Counted from the stretch's first letter, positions 23,380-34,700 are shown. The stretch is DNA of 64,000 nucleotides from Alnus glutinosa (GCF_958979055.1 NC_084888.1:33909804-33973803); one strand, 5' to 3'. A program made the numbers and translations. Notes: generated by a model not told the origin, from the letters alone.

Positions 23380-24274
23380 ATGGCAGCAACAAAGGTAAGC
23401 CTCAAGCTTTTTATAGACAAAAAGAGCCATCGAGTGATCTTTGCTGAAGCAGACAAGGAATTTGTTGATTTCCTCTTTAGTATTTTCAGTCTGCCGGTCG
23501 GCGCTATAACTAGGCTTCTGAAAGAGGGAGGCGGCATGGTAGGCAGCTTGCCAGGCCTCTACCGGAGCATTGAAAATCTGAGTTTCTCTTATTACATCCA
23601 ACCAGGCAAAGATAAACGCTTTCTGCTAGAACCCAGAGTATTCATGCCTGGTGCTAAAGTCCCTCTTCTTTTGCCAAACGTTGGGTCAACATTCCGTCAA
23701 TTGTATAAGTGTTCAAACAAATCTTGTCTGTACTATTCCATCATCATTAATTTTTACAGTTATGTGGTGGCTGAAGACAACAGCAAAATTTGTTCTTCAT
23801 GCCAAAAAAATAAAATGGTACGGAACGAATGTCTCGTAGGCCCCAGACTATCCTTCACTAGTGATGGTTATGTGGATCGGACGGCTATATACATGGTGAT
23901 GGATGGTCTGGAGGTGAAGGTCTTGTCCACCAACTCTTTTGTCACTCTGTTTAAGGAGTTTAATGTCGATGAAATAGTTGATATTGAGGAGAAAGTAGTC
24001 TTTTTCGGCATGGATGAGGTATGGCAATTATCCCTTGCTTTCTGTGGATTACTACTACCAAATGCTTCTTTTGCTGTCAGTTGTTCGTTATTTGTCAAAG
24101 GTAGCGCCACTAGTATGACTACATATTATAACTATTTTGCATTTTTATCTGGTTTGATGCTAGGGTGTGAAATTGCTCCAGGCTGCTTTTCATTCAGAGA
24201 CTGTTTTGACCGACATCTTCATTCCGGTAGAGATCATTAAAACTGAGGAGTCAATTAAAAAGGAGGGATGTTAG
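23380..24274 (+). CDS. DUF674 family protein, copy C
   Basis: The CDS is join(23380..24018,24164..24274), 249 residues, with a 145-bp phase-0 intron (GATGAG|GTATGG ... GCTAG|GGTGTG). The start is conserved (MAATKVSLKLFIDKKSHRVI). The four-Cys group is present (LYKC, KSC, then CSSC) but with a longer spacer rich in Ile/Tyr/Phe. Exon 2 ends KKEGC-stop. The intron has no stop in frame until 24240, so an intron-retaining transcript would give a 286-residue protein with a different tail. The strong paralogue pattern at both splice sites makes the spliced form the better call. Confidence 0.87.
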
Positions 24275-24719
24275 ATTATAGCAATGAATGCAAGCAATGT
24301 CGAAAATGAGTGTGAATTACTTGGTGCAAGAGCTCTGTACGATTGTTCATCCAAGATATTATACAAGTGGCTTCTAATTTTTTGTGTTCATTTAGTTGCA
24401 GTCATATAAACTTCTGTTAATTATAAACTGATACTGCTGAAGAAGTTTATTCGTAGTTTATCATGTATGGTGGCAAAGAATTGATGGTAATATATTATTG
24501 TGCCTGTTTTGCCGTGATTTCTTTTGTATTGTGCCGTTTGTTTAGTAAATGAAGCTTATAATCCAGAAATTAAAGAAGATAGTTGGTATCGTGGATGACC
24601 TCTCAAGTGAGTTGTTAATACAAATGAATATGTACTATATTCATTCAATGTACTCTGTGGAAATTAAGAGAAATACATAAATTTGAATTCAGTAAAATAT
24701 ATACTTACAAGGATTTCGT

Positions 24720-25290
24720 TAAAAAAATTTCCCACCTTTCAAGCTTCCCACACCGATAAGGAAGAGAGAGCAGCAGAAATGTCCCTGATAACTGGAACTT
24801 TCTGCCAATCAGCAATAATAGAAGGATTTTTGATAGCCATAATGGCAATTAATGAATCCCCTTCTAAGATGAGGGAAATGTTGCCATAAGAAGAAGCCAA
24901 CTTTGTAGCAAGAAACAACTTCTCCCCTATCATTGCTCACAACTGCCACATCAAAATTCACTTTTAGAAATTTCGAAAGAGGGGCCTTCCAAACATTATC
25001 AGCAGGGGTTAAATTCCGCCATGCTAACTCATGCGATTATACTGTCAAATGAAAGTTACTCATTCATCAAAAAAATCCATGGTAATGGCGGCAAATAATT
25101 GAAATCTGAGATTTTTTTCTGGGACGACAAGAAACTCTGAAGGATTAATGATTGATTTAATCCAAGCTGCAACAGGAAGTTTTTCGAATGCATTAATATT
25201 AAGGGGCCAACAATTTGACTGCTTCCAAATGATTCTAGCAATATCACAACATATGAGTTGCACTAGTATGTGAAATCTTGCAAACATGTC
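24720..25290 (-). pseudogene. Retroelement RNase H-like (RVT_3) fragment
   Basis: The minus strand reads IARIIWKQSNCW and then, with interruptions, WRNLTPADNVWKAPLSKF, KVNFDVAV and LEGDSLIAIMAIKNP. WKAP...KVNFD is the usual start of the RNase H-like domain that follows zf-RVT in plant LINEs and related genes, and EGDS is its second catalytic-type motif. Several stops and frame changes break it. No reverse transcriptase domain is nearby. Confidence 0.7.
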
Positions 25291-25490
25291 TTTTTGGCCG
25301 TGTATACCTCAGAATTTTGACCGTTGGGCCATGAGGTATTCCAATGCACTTGTAGCGACTGATCAGCAGAGACCACCCAGTAAGAAAATAAACCCAAAAA
25401 GAAAATGGTTGGTGAGCAGAAGCTATTCAGGGAATTTTATTTTATTTTTTTTAATGCAGGGAAGGGGAAGGGGGATTCAGGGGATTATTG

Positions 25491-26545
25491 TTTTTTATTT
25501 TATTTTATTTTATTTTTTATTCATTCATGGGATAAGGTTACATGGAAGAAAGCAAATAAAATAGTATGAGCTCCACAACAACAAAATCCAAACGGAAAAG
25601 ACAATATAGAGATGAAAACAAACAGTAGGCAATGAATCCTAAAAGAATTTGGGCCTCTCTAAGAGCTTTACGAAATGGTAAACAAGGGCAAACGGACTCG
25701 GTTAGGAGCCCCAAGTGGTAAAGGCAACAACCACTAGGGTGGTTGTTGCAAGGGAAGTACTGCTAAGAATCAATCAGGAAGTGTCAAAGAGGAGCAAACA
25801 CGACTATAAAAGTCTCCATTAACAGATCAATTTATATAAGTGCAGGAAGACAGTAACCCAAACAACACAAACCAAGTAGAAAAGCACAAAAAAAGTTGGG
25901 GGAAAAACACACAAAAAATAAATAAATAAATACAACAAAACACCACAAAACAGTAGCAGCAGCGAAGGAGGACGGTGAAACCACAATCCGGTAAGGTCAC
26001 GCGCGAGTGAGGGAGAACCACGAGCCGGCGAGTGGATGACACTTGCTGGCAAGTGAGATCCATGCGCAAGTGCGTGGAGGCCACGTGCCAGCGTGGTAAT
26101 CAGACGGCAACATTGAGGAGAACGACGGGGAGCGAGGAGGCCGAGGAACATAGAGGTGGGGCACGTATGAGAGTAGGGATGACGAAGGTTTTTACAGATT
26201 TGGCATTGAAAAAACCAGATCTGTGAAGCAGCCGCGAGGGGGAGCGAAACAGAGGCAAATAGCAACACGGAAGCAAGGGTTGTCGCCCTGTAGGTGGAGG
26301 TTGAGTTGCAACGGTGTTGTTTGGAGGAAACGGAGGCAATAATGTACTAAGGAAAACACAAGGAAAGACACCAGGAGAGGAAGAAAACAAGGGAGATAAA
26401 GGAAAAGGGAGGAGGGAAGGGAAGAGATCCATCCCTCCTCCCTTGGAAAACCACCAGAGGTGGAGGAAAAACTTCACAAGAAAGCGGCCAAGCTTTACTC
26501 TTTTTAGAGAGAAGGAGGACGCTCTCTCTCTAGAGAGAACCAATT
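25491..26545 (-). mobile_element. Non-coding retroelement, probably LINE-derived
   Basis: The left side starts with a (TTTTA)n run, meaning a tail on the minus strand. The right side ends with the self-complementary 'ctctctctagagagaacc'. The flanking DNA matches the paralogous upstream region of copy E (31340-31430), which lacks this 1 kb. No RT or RNase H coding is seen. The ORFs in it (up to 149 codons) look like chance. The target duplication was not resolved. Confidence 0.5.
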
Positions 26546-26580
26546 AAGGTTATAGGTTGTTGTTGATTGAATGTTATTAA

Positions 26581-27295
26581 TGCTCTGTTTGTTTCGACGT
26601 AAAATTGTTTCCGTCATAAAATATTTTCGACGAAATCATTTTCATAAAAAATAATTTTCTCGAAAATATTTTTCGGCGTGTTGCACAAAAAAATTACGAG
26701 AGGTGAAATTGCAACTGTCGCCGGAATCCAGCAACGTCCGGTCGCCATTGCCAGATTCGGGTGACCATGGTTGGCCGGATTCCGTCCGAACTCCTCCCGA
26801 TCTGGTCAGATCCGGCCGGATCAGTGGCCGGATCCATCTAAATCCCGCTGGATCAGTGGCCGGATCCATCTAAATCCAACCGGATCTCGGCCAGATTCGG
26901 CTGGATCCATCCAAACCCCGTCGGATCAATGGCCGGATCCTGTCAGATCTGGCCGGATTCCGGCCAGTTTCAGCTGGAATCTGATCCGTCGGCATTTGGC
27001 GACGGTGACCGGATGTTGCAAGTTTCCGGCGGTCGGATGTTGCCAGATTCCGGTGCCGCTTGGATTCTAATGACCGATCATTACCAAATTTCGACAATCG
27101 GATATCAAATGTGCGTGCAAAGACGAAGAATTTAATTTTGGAAAACAATTCACGGTTTTAAAACCGTAAATCATTTTCCAAAAATTAAAGAAGGTTTTAC
27201 GGTCAAACCGAAAATGATTTTCGTTGACCATTATTTTCGCCTCTACCAAACACCGTAAAATGCCGAAATCATTTTACGTCGAAACAAACGGAGCA
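26581..27295. mobile_element. Harbinger-like non-autonomous TIR element
   Basis: Terminal inverted repeats are tgctctgtttgtttcgacgt on the left and its near-complement acgtcgaaacaaacggagca on the right. The element is flanked by TAA on both sides (26578-26580 and 27296-27298). The copy-E unit has the unfilled site at 31400-31425. The interior (about 26700-27075) is unusually GC-rich, with repeated 'ggatccatctaaatcc'. No transposase. A 3-bp TAA duplication fits PIF/Harbinger, but the superfamily is inferred. Confidence 0.68.
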
Positions 27296-27299
27296 TAAG

Positions 27300-28450
27300 T
27301 TGAAGGAATACCCTGAAATTGTGAAATCTACACACTCTCTCTCTTTATAATTTTTATTTTTTTCAAGAGAAAATAAGTAAAACAAGGACGCCATGTGAAA
27401 CCTTTAAAAAAAATCTGATTTGCAGTTTTTTAAAATATATACAATTGAGACATTTAATTGGAACAGAGTGGAGGAAAACTAGGAAGCTGGAAATCGAGTG
27501 GGAATCCAACCAAATAGCCAATGAAGGCCGTAACCCAAAATTATGGATGAAAAAATTGTCAGGAGTAAGAGAACGTACTCCATGCAACTCAACTATTACC
27601 AACTTCCAATGAAATTAGAGAGACTTTTAAAAAAAAAAAAAAAAAAAACACAACGTAACGGGATCTCCTTATTGGTCGGTGAGTCTAAAGCCCAACTGCT
27701 TGTCAAAGAAACTTTTGAAAATGTTACTAATCTCTTGGACGTCTTAGTACTTACAATATTTTTCTTTGCCTTTTTCTTTTAATCACAAAATCTTGAACTT
27801 GACGTTCTTTTTATGTCATGATTTTTTTTTTGAAAAATGTCAGAAATCATTCTATTGTTCATCTGTTCAATTTATGTGAATTCTACAAATTCAATAATTA
27901 AGTTGTAAAACAAATGGACGGCTGAATGAATGATGGACAATATATCTCATTTTCGTAAAGAGGCCTACTTTATAGATAAAGAGAATCTTTGGAAATGTCA
28001 ATTCCAAATAACTTATGTTCATCGATTCTATTCCTCCTGATCCTAAACTTTTTATAAGTCACAAATTTTCTATTGGTTTCTCAGCAACCAAGCTACATAT
28101 TACTTAATGGGCTTGGGCGAATAATGAGAAAAGAACTTCATGAAATTTTCGTAAAGAGACTTATTAGTACTTTATAGAGAATCATAAGAAATAGTTCTTG
28201 AAATAGTTTCTAACTTTCTATTCCTTCTCTTTTTCTAAATATCTAACAATTTCACCCTAAAGCTTTCTACTAAAACTGATGAAATACGCTTTTTTTCTTT
28301 TCTTTTCTTTTCACAGTCATCAATTAATTGGGTCTGCATGCAATCAATTAATTTATTATGCGACCCATAAGTGTTGATCAATTGCATTAATCAGATTCCA
28401 TAGTAGATATAAAAAGATAGAAAAAGAATATCGACGTTTGGTCCCCATAA
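27300..28450. other. Intergenic DNA upstream of copy D
   Basis: No gene seen. The stretch 28280-28430 is duplicated at about 62455-62585 ('tcatcaattaattgggtc', 'gttgcattaatcagatt'). Confidence 0.5.
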
Positions 28451-28536
28451 CTTTCGGTTACTTTATGCTATTTGGGACCGCCAATGGAAAGCCTATTTGC
28501 ATAAGAAGGCACTTGCCAGAGTGAATTCTGCGTATA

Positions 28537-28684
28537 CTACAAAAAACATGGTTTTTTGCCACTTGCAGTTCGCCACGTGTACAGTCACTGTACACGTGGC
28601 GAACTGTTTGCCACGTGCAAGTGGCAACGTAAATATACGTGGCGGATCAATGTGGCACTAACTGCACAGTTGGCCGCGTGTATT
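28537..28684. mobile_element. Small CACTA-like element or fragment with perfect 41-bp palindrome
   Basis: It begins 'actacaaaaaacatgg', close to the CACTA terminal consensus. At 28566-28606 is a perfect inverted repeat (arms cagttcgccacgtgtacagt around one base) holding two CACGTG cores, nested in a wider hairpin (gccacttgca ... tgcaagtggc). It replaces the TATA region of copy D: the normal order resumes at 28700 with 'aaagccaagcc'. The right terminus is unclear. Confidence 0.6.
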
Positions 28685-28732
28685 AACATTGTGACGTTCA
28701 AAGCCAAGCCAAGAGATCGAGGGCACTAACAT

Positions 28733-29273
28733 TGTGACGTTCCCCATCGCCTGAGAATGAGGATGTGTTTATATGTATAAATGCACCATTTATGACATAA
28801 CGCGTTTTAAAGCCGTGATGACAATGAACCTATCAGAACTCCGTAGTTAAGCGAACCACTGTGAGAGCAATCCTAGGATGGGTGACCTCCTGAGAAGTTT
28901 GATATGGGGAGCTAAAAGCGGACAGTATTGTGCCATTGAGAGTGGATCGTTACAAATGGTATCAGAGCCATTGCCCAGCCTGAGATGGTGGGAGCGTGCA
29001 CAAGCCCAATGAGGGACGCCAGCGGGGACGCTGGGTCCAAAGAGGTGGTGATTGTGTCGTCCTACATCGTCTGGGAATGAGGATGTGCTTATATGTATAA
29101 ATGCACCATTTATGATACAACACGTTTTAAAGCCGTGATGACAATGAACCTATCAGAACTCCGCATTTAAGCGAGCCGCTGCGAGAGCAATCCGAGGATG
29201 GGTGACCTCCTGGGAAGTCTGATATGGGGAGCCAAAAGCGAACAGTATTGTGTCATTTGGGTGAATCGTTACA
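28733..29273 (+). mobile_element. Cassandra TRIM retrotransposon with 5S-like LTRs
   Basis: The LTRs are 28733-28954 (222 bp) and 29053-29273 (221 bp), both starting TGTG and ending GTTACA. Each LTR holds a 5S rRNA-like segment (28829-28900 and 29149-29220: 'tatcagaactccg', 'gttaagcg', 'aggatgggtgacctcctg'), the diagnostic feature of Cassandra. The primer-binding site TGGTATCAGAGCCA, complementary to initiator tRNA-Met, is at 28957-28970. The internal region is only about 98 bp and non-coding. The 5-bp target duplication AACAT lies at 28728-28732 and 29274-29278. The LTRs differ at a moderate number of sites, so the insertion is not brand new. Confidence 0.93.
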
Positions 29274-29276
29274 AAC

Positions 29277-30094
29277 ATGGCAGCGACAAAGGTAAGGTTG
29301 AAGCTTTTTATAGATAGAAGGAGGTGTCGGGTGCTTTTTGCTGAAGCAGACAAGGAATTTGTTGATTTCCTATTTAGCATTTTCACTCTGCCGGTCGGAG
29401 CACTCACGAGGACTCTGAAAGAGAGAGGCGGCATGGTAGGCAGCTTGCCAAGCCTCTATCAGGGCATTGAAAATATGAGTGATACTTACATCCAACCAGA
29501 CAAAGGCAAACGCTTTCTGCTACAACCCAAACTAGTCATGCCTGGTGCTAAACTCCCTCTCCTATTGCCAACCTTGGGTCGACATTCCGTCAATTGTATA
29601 GGTGTTCAAACAACTGCAGCAATTTCGTGGCTGATGACAATAGCACAATTTGTCCTTCATGCAAGTCCAAGATGGACCAGAACGTAAGATATGTAGACCC
29701 ACCAAGCGAAATCAGGGCATCCTCTAGTGAGGAAGGTTACGTGAAAGAGACGGGTAAATACATGGTGATGGATGATCTGGAGGTGAAGCCCTCTTCCCCC
29801 ACCACTCTTGTCTCTCTTTTTGCCAAGTTTAATGTCAAGAATATAGGTGATATTGAGGAGAAAGTGGTCGATGTGGGCATGGATGGGGTATGCCACTATC
29901 CCTTGCTTTCTGTTCATTACAACTACCAATGCTTCTTTTGCTGTCAGTAGTTTATTATTAATATAACTATTTTGCTTCCTGTCTGGTTTGATGTTTAGGG
30001 TATGAAATTGCTCAGGGCTTCTTTGCAATCGAAGACTGTTTTGACTGACGTCTTTATACCAATAAAACAAACACTGATTCCTCAATTAAGATAA
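29277..30094 (+). pseudogene. DUF674 family, copy D: disrupted gene
   Basis: The gene structure is join(29277..29887,29999..30094). Exon 1 is 611 nt, one base short of a whole number of codons. The frame shifts near 29570-29573, where sisters read 'ccaaacgttgg' and D reads 'ccaaccttgg'. The four-Cys region, YMVMDDLEVK and the exon-2 block all remain, in the shifted frame. The last exon-1 codon is GGG instead of GAG. The ATG lies inside the target duplication of the Cassandra insertion, and the TATA region is replaced by another element. Three independent lesions make loss of function likely. A shortened product of 136 codons could still be read. Confidence 0.88.
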
Positions 30095-30099
30095 GGGGC

Positions 30100-31455
30100 T
30101 AGGCGCATATGATATGCATGCATGAGTAGGAGGAGTTTCAAGGAGGACACGACGTGGTGGAGGCTTAATTAGGATCCTCTTAATATCCTACCGTTAATTA
30201 ATTCCTTCGATTAGCAAACATAGGCAAGGAAGAATAGGCCGGATCGGGCTTCGTTTCCTGTTGTGAGGTAATTGACTAGATCAATTACGAATTCTCGTAA
30301 CATAAGCGGCAAGTGAAGGCAATAATATTGCATCTTTTTAATTTGGTCTTTCAATCTGTGGAGATTAATTGCTGATTTGGTGTTGATGTTTTAGTTACAA
30401 TCATCTTTCTTATTTTGTTTTTGAAGCAGTATTATGCTTATATTATCAAGTTCGTAAGCAAACTTGTGTTAATTATAATTTTATATTGCTGACTAATGAC
30501 TAGGGAGTAGGGATGATCTCTCCAATGAGGTACATGAGGTGTAACCGAGGCACAATTTGACCAACCTGACCCTAATAGTGCAAAGCTTACATTACAATTA
30601 ATTGCCTGTGCTACTGGCTTCGAAACTTTTTTTTTTTTTTTTTGATTAATTCATTACTTATAGCAAAATAAGTCTTCATTAATTTAATTATCCAAAAAAA
30701 AAAAAAAAAAATCTTGTCTTTAATTTACGTGCAAAAAAAAGAAAAAAAAGAAGTTAATTGTCGTAAACGTTTTAGTAAATTTACTTTGCAATCTTGTCTT
30801 TGATGATGACTTTCCTTTCAAGTGAGCCTCATATTAAATACTTTACTCTTATTCATGCTTTGACAAGATCTAAAAGCAATATGCTACAATTTTTTACGTG
30901 GCCTGCGAGTATGACATGTTAATCCAATACAAAATTAAAGGGTTAAGGTTGAGGAGTTTGACCTGTTTAATTAAAGGGGTTGGGTTAGGGTTGACCTATA
31001 TTAAAGGCCGGAGTTAGCATTTATGATTTGGGGGGGTAAAATTGAAAAATAAAAAAATTTGGGGGGAGGGGCAAAACTAAAATATAAAATTTTAATTTTA
31101 AAAATTATAATAATTTTTTAATTTTCTTTTTTAGGAAAACATGGTGGCTTAGGGGGTCAAGTCCCTCAAGTTGACCTCCCAAGTCACCATGTAGCTCCGC
31201 CACTGCCTATATAGTCTTATAACCATGCATTGATACGACTCGAACTAGACACGCGAAATTGTCATTCCTACTTAAAATAAATTACATCAACTAATATAAA
31301 ATGAATGTAATAAATTAATACAAACTACAAAGAGTGGCATTACTGAAAAGAAAATGGGTGGCGAGCAGAGGTCATTCAGGGGATTATTGTTCCTGTTGAT
31401 TACGTGTTCTTAAGATGAAGGAATACCCTAGGAAGAGAAGAAGATTTGTCTATTT
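30100..31455. other. Intergenic DNA between copies D and E
   Basis: No gene seen. The stretch 31010-31210, with 'ggggggtaaaattgaaaa' and 'gtagctccgccactgcc', resembles the dispersed repeat at 43815-44100 that also contains 'ggggcggagcc'. The stretch 31340-31430 is the unfilled paralogue of the insertion sites at 25491 and 26581. Confidence 0.5.
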
Positions 31456-31459
31456 TTCA

Positions 31460-31913
31460 TCAAGTGCATTCAATACATTCCGAAACAACTGCTCTCTTAT
31501 TAGTTTGTAACCAAAATTGAAAGTATTTTCCATGGAGAAAATCAACTGTCTTTTGCAGCAAAATGTTTATTTGACCGTTCCAAGTCGCAAACTCTTTTGA
31601 ATTACTTGGGAGTAGTTATTACTACTCATAAATCTGTCATTAATTTGTGGCCGAAATTGAATGGATTTTCCATTGAGAAAATCAACAGTCCGTTGCAGCA
31701 GAATGTTTATTTGACTGTTCCAATTTCCAAAGGTTCATGAATCGCGCGCGACTGCAAATGCAAATGGTAATAAAATAAGGTACTTCAATTCCAAGAGTGA
31801 GTTAATTCCATATAGCCTAAAGACTATAAAAAGGGTAACAGGCAAACCAATAGAGAGCACTTAATTACTGGACTCAATCACATCGATCATAACTAATCAT
31901 CGATTTTCATATC
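31460..31913 (+). promoter_or_regulatory. DUF674 upstream module of copy E (internally duplicated)
   Basis: Two tandem copies of the module core (about 31495-31590 and 31625-31725), as in copy A, then 'gactataaaaagggtaac' with TATAAAAA at 31825-31832, 89 bp before the ATG. Confidence 0.65.
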
Positions 31914-32851
31914 ATGGCCGCAACAAACGTAAGCCTGAAGCTTTTCATTGACAAAAGGAGGCAACAAGTGCTTTATGCTGAAGCAGACAAAAAATTTGTT
32001 GATTTCCTATTAAGCTTTTTTACTCTGCCCGTCGGAGCTGTCACGAGGCTTCTGTTAGATGGAGGCAGCGTGGGAGGCTGCTTGCCAAGCCTCTACCAGA
32101 GCATTAAAAATCTGAGTGTTGCTTACATACGACCAGACAAAAGCAAACTTTTTCTGCTAGAACCCAAAGTAGTCATGCCTGGTGCTGAACTCCCTCTCCT
32201 ATTGCCAAACATTGGCTCAACTTTTCGTCAGTTGTATAGGTGTCCGAACGTAACCGGTACTTGTTTGAGTTTCGTGGCTATTGACGATAGCACGATTTGT
32301 CCTTCGTGCAATTCTAAGATGGAGCGGAACGTAAAATGCGTAGACCCACCAAGCGTAATTAGGGCAGCCTCCTCAAGTGAGGAAGGTTACGTGATAGGGA
32401 TGGTTAAGTACATGGTGATGGATGATCTGGAGGTGATGGCCTTGTCCTCCGCTACTCTTGTCTCTCTGCTTACCAAGTCTAATGTGAAAGAAATAGGAGA
32501 TCTTGAAGAGAAAGTGGTTGATGTGGGCATGGATGAGGTATGCCACTCATGACTCATCCCTGGCTTTCTGTGCATTACAACTAACAAATTGCTTCTTTTA
32601 CTGCAAAAGTGATTACATATTCCTTAAATTTAAGGTTATTTGTTAAAGGCATCGCTACTAATACGATCGATTGCATAGTTTAACTATTTTGTTTCTTTAT
32701 CTGGTTTGATGTGTAGGGTGTGAAATTGCTCAAAGCTTCTTTTCAATCAAAGACTGTTTTGACTGACGTCTTCCTTCCGGCAGAGATCATTAAAACTGTC
32801 GACTCAATTAAGAATGATATGATCATCCATCCAAAAACGGCTTCTCTTTAG
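31914..32851 (+). CDS. DUF674 family protein, copy E
   Basis: The CDS is join(31914..32537,32717..32851), 252 residues, with a 179-bp phase-0 intron (GATGAG|GTATGC ... TGTAG|GGTGTG). Start MAATNVSLKLFIDKRRQQVL. The Gly-rich turn after RLL reads LDGGSVGG instead of KEGGGMVG. The four-Cys group is LYRC, TGTC, CPSC. Exon 2 is GVKLLKASFQSKTVLTDVFL and then continues about ten residues past where sisters stop (IIHPKTASL). That tail appears to come from an inserted sequence (32815-33385). Confidence 0.87.
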
Positions 32852-33385
32852 AGAACCTTCCAGTACCTCTTTGTGACTTGTGAGGCTTTTCCTCTCCTTC
32901 TTCCTTCCCTTTCCTTCTCTGTTCTTTCTCCTGTTCATGGTGTTTTTTGTAGTCTCCAACCAGACCAGGAGCTCCGCTAGCTTGTCTCTGTTCCTTGCTG
33001 TCAGCCTTCGCCACATTGTCTCCACCATCCCTCCACCATGCCGCATTGCGTGTCTCATCCTTGGAACTGATTGGGTTTGTAGATTGGTTGTTTCAAGCGT
33101 CCGTTCTCCGTGCTCCTCGTTATCTTAGCTTCCCAACGGCTCCTGCCTCGCTTTTTTCCGACCAAGACAGACTGGTTGCATACTATGTCTTTTTCTTCTG
33201 CTGTTTGCTGATTATTTTGTTGTGTTTGTTTTGTCCTCCCTGATTTTTTTTGGTTCGCTAGATTCAGTTGCGTAGACGTTTTATCCGATCTTTGTGTTGG
33301 TCTCCCCCTCTTTTGAGTCCCTGATTTGAATTTAGATGTGAGAAGGATCCTCCCCTAAAGTGAAAAGAAAAAAGGAACTAAGAAT
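32815..33385 (+). mobile_element. Inserted non-coding sequence at the 3' end of copy E, probably retroelement-derived
   Basis: The DUF674 3' sequence is broken between 'attaagaatgatat' (about 32808-32820) and 'ctaagaatgagat' (about 33379-33391), which look like a diverged target duplication of about 11 bp. The insert begins 'ccaaaaacggcttctcttta', is C/T-rich, and ends in an A/G-rich tail ('gtgaaaagaaaaaagg'). No convincing protein. Type inferred from the tail and direct repeat. Confidence 0.45.
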
Positions 33386-33389
33386 GAGA

Positions 33390-34490
33390 TTTATGTATTT
33401 AAAGTATGATTCATTTTCCTTAGGGAATATTGTTTGTCCTCGCAATTGCTGTTATTATACAAATGATTGCTAAACTTCTGTTAATTATAAACTGATATTT
33501 CTTTATGAAGGTAATTCGAAGTATGGATGTCCTCGTAATTGCTGTTATCATAGAAAAATTTGATTGGGCTCTGATCAACGTGACCCTTGTTAAAATCCAT
33601 TCCTCCCTCTTAGAGTTATTAATACAAATGAATTGGTTATAACAATTTCTGAATATTCAATGTACTCAATGGATAGAGAGAACTCTCTAACATTTGTTGC
33701 CTTGATTCACCTATCCATATGCAAGTCTAGGACAGTCCATCAACCTATTTCAATAAATAGGTCCTATAAGAAGTCTTTAACATTTGTTGTGTTGATTGCT
33801 AATAATTCAAACAACTAATTGTCAATGTCAATGTCTTGATTATCTACATGTACGTGATCTTAGTCATTCACACTCCTACTGAATGTTTAACTCTCTATTT
33901 CTGTTGTAATCACTAGTTGTCATAATTTGAATTACAAACTGTAGTTGTAGTCTGTATATTTTGCAACTTAGCCCCTAATATACAGGCAAACTCTGTTTTT
34001 CTTGATACGGTAGTAACACATCATGTCATCACCCCCCATTGAAGCCAAGCACCACCACCACCAGTAGCCTCTACCTGAACCCTGACTTCCAGCCATATTC
34101 TTTCTTTCCCCACTCCGATCACCAGATTTGGTTAGCTCCCTGGAAATTCAATAGGGTGATTTGAATTAATAATAATTCATCGGCGCACGATTCATCGGCG
34201 CCGGCCTCCGACGAGATTCTTGGCATCAGGTAATTTTCCTGATATAAAAGTTTTCAAATCGGGAGAGCTGTTTTACTTTCAAATGTTCCACCGGGTTTTC
34301 TCAAGAAAATGCCACAGAAAATCTTGGGTCTTGGGTCTTGACTCTTGAGCTTCTTGTTTGTATTAGTTGATGAGAAAAACGTCTCCTTCGTTCTTCCTCC
34401 ACCACCTACTGAAAGAAAAACCCTAACATTTCCCAGATCTCCACCCCAAAGCAAGCCTTTTGATGGTTTAGTTATTTTGTTATCCGGTTA
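33390..34490. other. Intergenic DNA downstream of copy E
   Basis: Only short chance ORFs. No gene seen. Confidence 0.45.
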
Positions 34491-34494
34491 TTCT

Positions 34495-34700
34495 TCAGAA
34501 TTGTTACACGTAGTTATTACTACTCGTGACTCTCTCATTAATAAGTGGCCAAAATTGAAAGAATATTCCAAATTCCATTGAGAAAATCAACAATCCGTCA
34601 CAGCAAATGTTTGGTTGACTGTTCCAATCCCGAAGATTCATGAATCGTGACTGCAAATGCAAAGGGTAGCAAAAGAAGGCACTTCCAAGTTCTAAGAAAT
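34495..34700 (+). promoter_or_regulatory. Orphan DUF674 upstream module
   Basis: The sequence matches the module ('gttattactactcgtgact', 'gtggccaaaattgaaag', 'gagaaaatcaacaatccg', 'gactgcaaatgcaaaggg', 'gaaggcacttccaag'). It then stops, and no DUF674 exon follows. A Mutator-like element begins 200 bp further on. A gene copy was probably lost here. Confidence 0.75.

Noticed and set aside
23380-24240. Copy C as a single-exon gene of 286 codons
   Set aside because: All sisters splice at the same codon, and the conserved exon-2 block follows a good acceptor at 24163.
25819-26543. Minus-strand ORFs of 149 and 147 codons
   Set aside because: Low-complexity Leu/Ser/Pro composition within a non-coding retroelement. 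No known domain.
28829-29220. Two 5S rRNA gene copies
   Set aside because: Both 5S-like segments lie inside matching LTRs with a primer-binding site and target duplication. They are part of a Cassandra element, not 5S genes.
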